The translations under genes and the position numbers were made by a program. From positions 186,001 through 250,000 of the forward strand of contig CAWFXW010000017.1 of NCBI GenBank assembly GCA_963819785.1: a stretch of DNA of 64,000 bases, read 5' to 3'. This document shows, in pieces, positions 59,842 to 64,000 of the stretch; within the stretch, counting starts at the first letter, position 1; each line of letters opens with the position of its first letter. Below the pieces are notes generated by a model. It was not told the origin of the DNA. It saw only the letters and a program-made list of their open reading frames with translations, and did not search any database. The stretch comes from Palsa-504 sp963819785 (GTDB taxonomy: Bacteria > Actinomycetota > Actinomycetes > Streptosporangiales > Streptosporangiaceae).

Positions 59842-60528
59842 TCATTGGTCGCGCAGATACCAGTCCTCGGACACATACTGATCCCGTAGCGCGATTTTCA
59901 GCATGTCGGTCCTGGTGTACACCGGCTCCCCGTGCGCCCCGTACCGGGTCTTCACCCCCTTCAGGTGACTCTTCACCGTTTCCAGCGCGCATCCCTGCAG
60001 TGAGGCGATCTTCTGAGCGGGCACGCCGGTCGCGTACAGCCGCAGCACCTCCATTTGAGCCGGTGAGAGCCTGGGGCCAGGAGCTACGAGCACGACCGAG
60101 GCCATCAGCGGCGATACCCAGCTGTGGTCACCATGCGCCACGGCGAGGAGCGCCTCGGGCAGGAGCCTGGCTTCGTTCTTGCACAAGACGGCGTCGGCAC
60201 CGATGCCCAGCGTGCCTATCAGCCGCTCCGGTCGCTCCTCGTCGGTATAGATCACCACCGGATACCCGGCGGCCTTCAGCCGGGCGATGTTCTGCGCCGG
60301 GGCCGACCCGTCCCTGAGCCGCAGGTCGAGCAGGACCACATCGGAGCGGCGTGTCTCGGCGGCGTCCAGCGCGAGGAATTCCCCGACCGTCGCGGCCATG
60401 ACCCCGGCGGCGACTGACGAGTTCTCCTGCGGCAGCCTGGCCAGCACGCCGTAACACAGGTCCGGATGGTCATCAACGATCGAGAAAACCACCGGCCCGC
60501 TATCGGCAGCCGACTCACCTCTTGCCAT
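59842..60528 (-). CDS. LuxR/NarL-family response regulator (regulator 2)
   Basis: 228 aa, paralogue of regulator 1. Receiver: FSIVDDHPDLCYGV, phospho-Asp in DVVLLDLRLRD, VVIYTDEE, Lys in AVLCKNE. LuxR domain: LSPAQMEVLRLYATGVPAQK, then IASLQGCALETVKSHLKGVK. Unlike pair 1 its stop is 146 bp before the kinase start instead of overlapping, so coupling has been lost in this copy. The intact regulator beside a broken kinase could be constitutive or serve kinase 1. Confidence 0.92.
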   Translation of the reverse strand: MARGESAADSGPVVFSIVDDHPDLCYGVLARLPQENSSVAAGVMAATVGEFLALDAAETRRSDVVLLDLRLRDGSAPAQNIARLKAAGYPVVIYTDEERPERLIGTLGIGADAVLCKNEARLLPEALLAVAHGDHSWVSPLMASVVLVAPGPRLSPAQMEVLRLYATGVPAQKIASLQGCALETVKSHLKGVKTRYGAHGEPVYTRTDMLKIALRDQYVSEDWYLRDQ

Positions 60529-60705
60529 GGGTCACCATCCAGTCACCCGCCCGGCGGTCCGGCACTCAGCGAGCAGTCACCATTCGCATCGCCACTGCGT
60601 CTTGATCCGCCGACGGCCAAATCGGGCCTTCATCCACCGTGAGCGGTCCGGTACTAGATTGCCGGGCCGTGATTCATTTCAGTGTTTCAAGCGATCAGGG
60701 CCAGT

Positions 60706-60723
60706 GGTATCCCCCGTTAGGGG
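60706..60723. promoter_or_regulatory. GGTATCCCC-spacer-GGGG palindrome (site c)
   Basis: GGTATCCCCCGTTAGGGG, followed by CAGGCCACGG, 178 bp upstream of regulator 2 (minus) and 192 bp upstream of the plus-strand gene at 60915. Its flank resembles site a for about 30 bases (CCACGG-CTGG in both). The 386-bp region 60529-60914 has no gene. Confidence 0.5.
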
Positions 60724-60914
60724 CAGGCCACGGCCTGGTGTACCGACCGCCCGGCGCCCGCGTTCACGTCCACGGAAGTGAACCTGGATCTGAATCGCCC
60801 TCGACCCAGAGTCCAGCTGGTACCCGTTCGGGTTGAACCCTTCTGAGCCTGTTTCCGTGGAAGTGGGTTGACTGCGGAAACTGCGGCGCGCACACCACAC
60901 GAGGGTGGACAGGT

Positions 60915-61415
60915 ATGACCGGCCTGACGGCGGATCAACGGCGGCTCGCCTTAATGCGCAGCACCCTGACCGGCTTGAGCATCGACGGCGTCAGCAGCGG
61001 ACGTGACACCGACGACGGCGTTGATGGCGCTGACCGGGCGGAGCAGGTGGCTGGCCAGCAGCCTGGCTCTGCCGAGAGCCGACGGGCCGAGACGCTGAGC
61101 CGCGAGGAGCTCTTGAGCATGGAAAATGATGAGGCGTCAAGACCGGAAAAGCTGCGCAGTAAGTTCTTCGAGCACGAGAACGTCGAGAATTTTCTCGATG
61201 CCGAAAAGGACGGCGCTAAAGTAGTGCAGGACGTGTTGTCACCGCCACAGCACGTAAGCGCTCATACGCTGACGCCTATGGTCGAGATAACGCCCGTGCC
61301 GCCTCCGTCGGCCGACGCCGGGGACGCTCTGACCGGCATCACGGTCTTTGCCCTGCTCAGCGCCGAAGCGATCCGGTCTGCTGCCAGGCACTGGCGCGCG
61401 ATAGAAAGGACATAG
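60915..61415 (+). CDS. Hypothetical protein, 166 aa
   Basis: MTGLTADQRRLALMRSTLTG start with GGTGGACAGG upstream. The N-terminal 60 residues are hydrophilic and acidic (RDTDDGVDGADRAEQ), the middle is charged (KLRSKFFEHENVENFLDAEK), and the C-terminal third is Pro/Ala-rich with one weakly hydrophobic segment (ALTGITVFALLSAEAI). No family recognised. It ends two bases before the next start, so the two are probably co-translated. Confidence 0.6.
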   Translation: MTGLTADQRRLALMRSTLTGLSIDGVSSGRDTDDGVDGADRAEQVAGQQPGSAESRRAETLSREELLSMENDEASRPEKLRSKFFEHENVENFLDAEKDGAKVVQDVLSPPQHVSAHTLTPMVEITPVPPPSADAGDALTGITVFALLSAEAIRSAARHWRAIERT

Positions 61416-61417
61416 CG

Positions 61418-61855
61418 GTGTCCGTGACAGGTGACCAGGTAGCGACGTTGCGGTCCTATCTTTCCGGGGATTTCGGCGGCTACCAGGAACGGCGTAGCCG
61501 GATCGACGGGTCGGCGGACCGGGTCGGCTACGTGGCGCTGGTGTCGGCTGCGTTCTGCGAGGCGGTGGAGCGGAGGTTCGCCGCGCAGGATCCGCCGGAG
61601 CGTGTCATCGAGTTCGTGGCTGACGTGCGGGCCCAGTTCGACCGGGACGGCGACCAGATCGACCCGCGGGCGGCCGAGCGGATGATCCGTGCGGTGTACA
61701 CCGACGAGCGGATCGATGACCTGGACAGCGCGACAAAGGGCCGGACGCAGGTCATCTTGCTGGCGGCCCTGATCAACAGCGAACGGCTTGATGACGCCGG
61801 GCTGGATGCCTTCCTGGCCGATGCGGCCAAGCTGGCCGACCAGTGGCTGGCCTGA
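61418..61855 (+). CDS. Small helical protein, unknown function
   Basis: 145 aa, GTG 61418 (VSVTGDQVATLRSYLSGDF). All-helical pattern: GYVALVSAAFCEAVERRFAA, PPERVIEFVADVRAQFDRDG, PRAAERMIRAVYTDERIDDL, QVILLAALINSERLDDAGLD, FLADAAKLADQWLA. This resembles small actinobacterial proteins of unknown function that I have seen only as hypotheticals. The next small gene (61877) looks like a diverged relative in its C-terminal half. Confidence 0.7.
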   Translation: MSVTGDQVATLRSYLSGDFGGYQERRSRIDGSADRVGYVALVSAAFCEAVERRFAAQDPPERVIEFVADVRAQFDRDGDQIDPRAAERMIRAVYTDERIDDLDSATKGRTQVILLAALINSERLDDAGLDAFLADAAKLADQWLA

Positions 61856-61876
61856 CCGGAACGACAGGCCGCGCAC

Positions 61877-62120
61877 ATGACGGCTAACGTGACCGGCGGC
61901 CGCCAGACGACGATTCCCGGACGGCTACAAAGCAGACGAGGTCATCCGGTTCGCCGGGAAAGCACGCGCCGCCTGCCACGACATGCTCAAGGCCCTTGTC
62001 ACCGAGGAGAACCTCTCCGACCCGGAGCTGGATGTCTTCCTGGCCGAAAGCCTCGATGTCGCGAGACGGGCGGGTGCCATCAGCGGGCCGGCCGCGGCGT
62101 GGCGGACCACGGCCCGTTAG
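61877..62120 (+). pseudogene. Small helical protein gene with a frameshift
   Basis: ATG 61877 gives MTANVTGGRQTTI, then a one-base shift near 61917 is needed to continue DGYKADEVIRFAGKARAACH, DMLKALVTEENLSDPELDVF and LAESLDVARRAGAI to the stop at 62118-62120. The C-terminal helices are arranged like those of the gene just upstream (LSDPELDVFLAE versus LDDAGLDAFLAD), so it is probably a partial, broken relative. Confidence 0.6.
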
Positions 62121-62153
62121 GTCATAAAGGAATTTCTCCCGAACGGACCGTGG

Positions 62154-63884
62154 CTATATCGCCCGCATCTTGTCGTTACGGGCGTCGCGGTGGCGTTCGC
62201 GGCGGACTGTCGCCTTCCGGCCCTTGATACTGACCTGCCGGAGCGCCGCGACCACGTCGTCTGCCGCAGTCTCGGGGACCTCAACCAGCGAGAAGCGCTC
62301 GGCGATCTCGATCGCGCCGATCTCCCGGCCGGACAGGTTTGACTTGCGGGCGATGACGCCGACGAGATCCTGCGGCCGGACTCCGGAAGAACGGCCAGTC
62401 CCCACGAACAGCCGCGTGGTGCCCTTGGCCGCCGGGCGTCCGTGCCCTTGGTCGCGGCCCGCGGCCTTGCGACGCCCGCCGCCCTCGCCCGGCGGAGCCA
62501 GATCGACCGCTGGCAGTTCTTCTTCGTCGCGAGATGTTCCGCTCGCATCGGATGCCAGCTTGACCGCGGCCAGTGCCACCTCATAGATGCCGAACTCCTC
62601 GCCGAGCGGCTCCAGTACGGCCCGGAAGGTGTCAAGGTCGTCTTCGAGCACGATCTGCCGGAGGGCGGCGCGCGTCAGCTCCAGGCGCCTGGCGCGCAAG
62701 TCGGCGACGGTCGGCAGCTTCTCGATCGCGATCGGCCGCCCTGTCGCCCGCTCGATGGCCTTGAGCATGTTGCGCTCGCGCGGTTCGGCCAGCGTGATGG
62801 CGGTGCCCTCGCGGCCTGCCCGGCCAACACGTCCGATGCGGTGCACGTAGGAGTCCGGCGCGTTCGGCACATCGTAGTTCACCACGTGCGTAAGCCGCTC
62901 GACGTCGAGACCGCGGGCGGCGACATCGGTGGCCACCAGGAGATCGAGGCTGCCCCCGCGCAGCCGGCCCATGACCCGGTCGCGCTGCTGCTGGTCCATT
63001 CCGCCGTGCAGCGCCTCGGCCCGGTAGCCCCTGCCGTTCAGGGTCTCGGTGACCTGGTCCACCTCGTCCCGGGTCCGGCAGAAGACCACCGCAGCGGCCG
63101 GCGTCTCCACGTCGAGCACGCGCGCGAGGGCGGCGGGCTTGTACCCGCGCGGCGTCATGTAGGCGGTCTGCCGCACCAGCAGCCGCTCGGACGACGCCGA
63201 CACCTTGCGGCCGAGCTCGACCCGCACCGGGTCGCTGAGGTAGCGGCGCACCATGCCGTCGATCCGCGGCGGCATGGTCGCCGAGAACAGCGCGGCCTGC
63301 CGGTTCTGGGGCGTTTCGCCCAGTATCAGCTCGATGTCCTCGGCGAAGCCCATGTCAAACATCTCGTCGGCCTCGTCGAGCACGACGACCTCAAGGCCGC
63401 TCAAGTCCAGCGTTCCCCTGGTGATGTGGTCGAGCGCGCGCCCGGGCGTCGCCACCACGACATCCACGCCACGCTCAAGCGCACGCAACTGCCGGCCAAT
63501 CGGCTGCCCGCCATAGACCGGCAGCACCCGCACGCTCATGTCGCGCCCGTAGCTGTGCATCGCCGCGGAGACCTGTATCGCGAGCTCGCGCGTGGGCACG
63601 AGGATCAGGGCGAGCACCCCCGCCTGCCCGCTCCGGCCGGAGATCCGCTGAAGCACGGGAAGCGCGAAGGCGGCCGTCTTGCCCGTCCCCGTCGCGGCCT
63701 GCCCGACCAGGTTACGGCCCGCGATCAGGGGCGGGACGGCAGCTCGCTGTATTGGCGTCGGCTCCTCGTAGCCCAGGCCAGACAGCGTTCGGCACAGTCC
63801 GGGGGCCAGCCCCAGCTCGGCGAAGCCGCTGGCATCCGCGTCATCGTCCCCGGCCAATGAACAACCGGCTTGCTCGTCAAGCAC
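62154..63884 (-). CDS. deaD: DEAD-box RNA helicase with DbpA-type RNA-binding domain
   Basis: 576 aa. GTG start at 63884 with GGGAG upstream. Q motif FAELGLAPGLCRTLSGLGYE-PTPIQ, Walker A AATGTGKTAAF, VPTRELA, TPGRALDH, DEAD box VVLDEADEMFDMGF, SAT, then VVFCRTRDEVD, DVAARGLDV and HRIGRVGRAGREG. After a Gly/Lys-rich linker the C-terminal 75 residues (TRLFVGTGRSSGVRPQDLVG, NLSGREIGAIEIAERFSLVE) form a DbpA-like RNA-binding fold. It remodels structured RNA, in ribosome assembly or cold adaptation. 63885-64000 shows no gene. Confidence 0.93.
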   Translation of the reverse strand: MLDEQAGCSLAGDDDADASGFAELGLAPGLCRTLSGLGYEEPTPIQRAAVPPLIAGRNLVGQAATGTGKTAAFALPVLQRISGRSGQAGVLALILVPTRELAIQVSAAMHSYGRDMSVRVLPVYGGQPIGRQLRALERGVDVVVATPGRALDHITRGTLDLSGLEVVVLDEADEMFDMGFAEDIELILGETPQNRQAALFSATMPPRIDGMVRRYLSDPVRVELGRKVSASSERLLVRQTAYMTPRGYKPAALARVLDVETPAAAVVFCRTRDEVDQVTETLNGRGYRAEALHGGMDQQQRDRVMGRLRGGSLDLLVATDVAARGLDVERLTHVVNYDVPNAPDSYVHRIGRVGRAGREGTAITLAEPRERNMLKAIERATGRPIAIEKLPTVADLRARRLELTRAALRQIVLEDDLDTFRAVLEPLGEEFGIYEVALAAVKLASDASGTSRDEEELPAVDLAPPGEGGGRRKAAGRDQGHGRPAAKGTTRLFVGTGRSSGVRPQDLVGVIARKSNLSGREIGAIEIAERFSLVEVPETAADDVVAALRQVSIKGRKATVRRERHRDARNDKMRAI

Positions 63885-64000
63885 CTATACACTCCCGCAC
63901 TGGTTTACATCCCTGGCCGCGCTGTGGAGCGCCGCCTCCGGCCGGGTACCCATCCAGCGCGACGGTGACCCTCGTTCTCCTGCCATGTCCCGGCCACGAC

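Overview
The window is chromosomal DNA of a high-GC actinomycete. The evidence is the GC-rich codon use, GTG and TTG starts, a ribosomal cluster of actinobacterial type (start of rpoB, rplL, rplJ, rplA, rplK, nusG, secE, tRNA-Trp), an ileS gene behind a translational T-box, a DUF397 gene, serine/threonine kinases with PQQ-type propellers, and HadA/HadB-like dehydratases beside rpmG and tRNA-Met. The gene content fits a soil actinomycete, perhaps a Streptosporangiales relative, but I cannot fix the genus.

1-21.4 kb is mostly housekeeping. rpoB, rplL, rplJ, rplA, rplK, nusG, secE and tRNA-Trp lie on the minus strand. An aminotransferase, an adenosine deaminase-like enzyme and two consecutive receptor-like kinases follow on the plus strand. 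Next come a membrane-anchored protein resembling a dead metallopeptidase (minus), T-box-ileS (plus), a secreted beta-propeller (plus), and murB-hadB-hadA-rpmG-tRNA-Met (minus). The kinases, the membrane protein, ileS and the propeller look like an insertion splitting a neighbourhood that is usually compact.

21.6-33 kb is accessory and visibly rearranged. It holds an MFS exporter with a cytidylate-kinase-like partner, an ECF sigma factor coupled to a membrane protein with an extracellular leucine-rich 12-residue repeat, and a second sigma copy sharing a 503-bp block with about one mismatch. That copy runs into chimeric remnants of a glutamine synthetase gene. A 1963-bp IS1182-like element interrupts a PaaI-type thioesterase gene; removing it and one 4-bp duplication restores the frame. 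Small pseudogenes follow (a phosphodiesterase, a secreted-protein fragment).

33-46.7 kb carries a PAP2 phosphatase, a type I methionine aminopeptidase divergent from an XRE regulator, an M50B-like membrane protein without its HExxH motif, a patatin, and an htrA-moxR-DUF58-VWA-VWA operon. After these come an orphan DUF397 gene, a chimeric SnoaL gene, a secreted sedolisin and a GH63-like glycosidase.

46.8-64 kb holds an uncharacterised membrane protein, a SNF2 ATPase, an MMPL transporter with a lipoprotein, and two paralogous LuxR-regulator/histidine-kinase pairs. The kinases have an unusual layout, with the catalytic core between two membrane blocks. A palindrome of the form GRTATCCCC-spacer-GGGG recurs around both pairs. 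One copy lies 90 bp upstream of the lipoprotein-MMPL genes, so these may be targets of the system. The second kinase gene has three single-base frame breaks, and a C-terminal remnant of a third regulator lies between the pairs. The window ends with two small actinobacterial proteins, a broken relative of one of them, and a DEAD-box RNA helicase with a DbpA-like C-terminal domain.

Single-base frame breaks are common here (rplJ tail, transposase, kinase 2, two small genes). Some may be assembly errors in homopolymers rather than decay.
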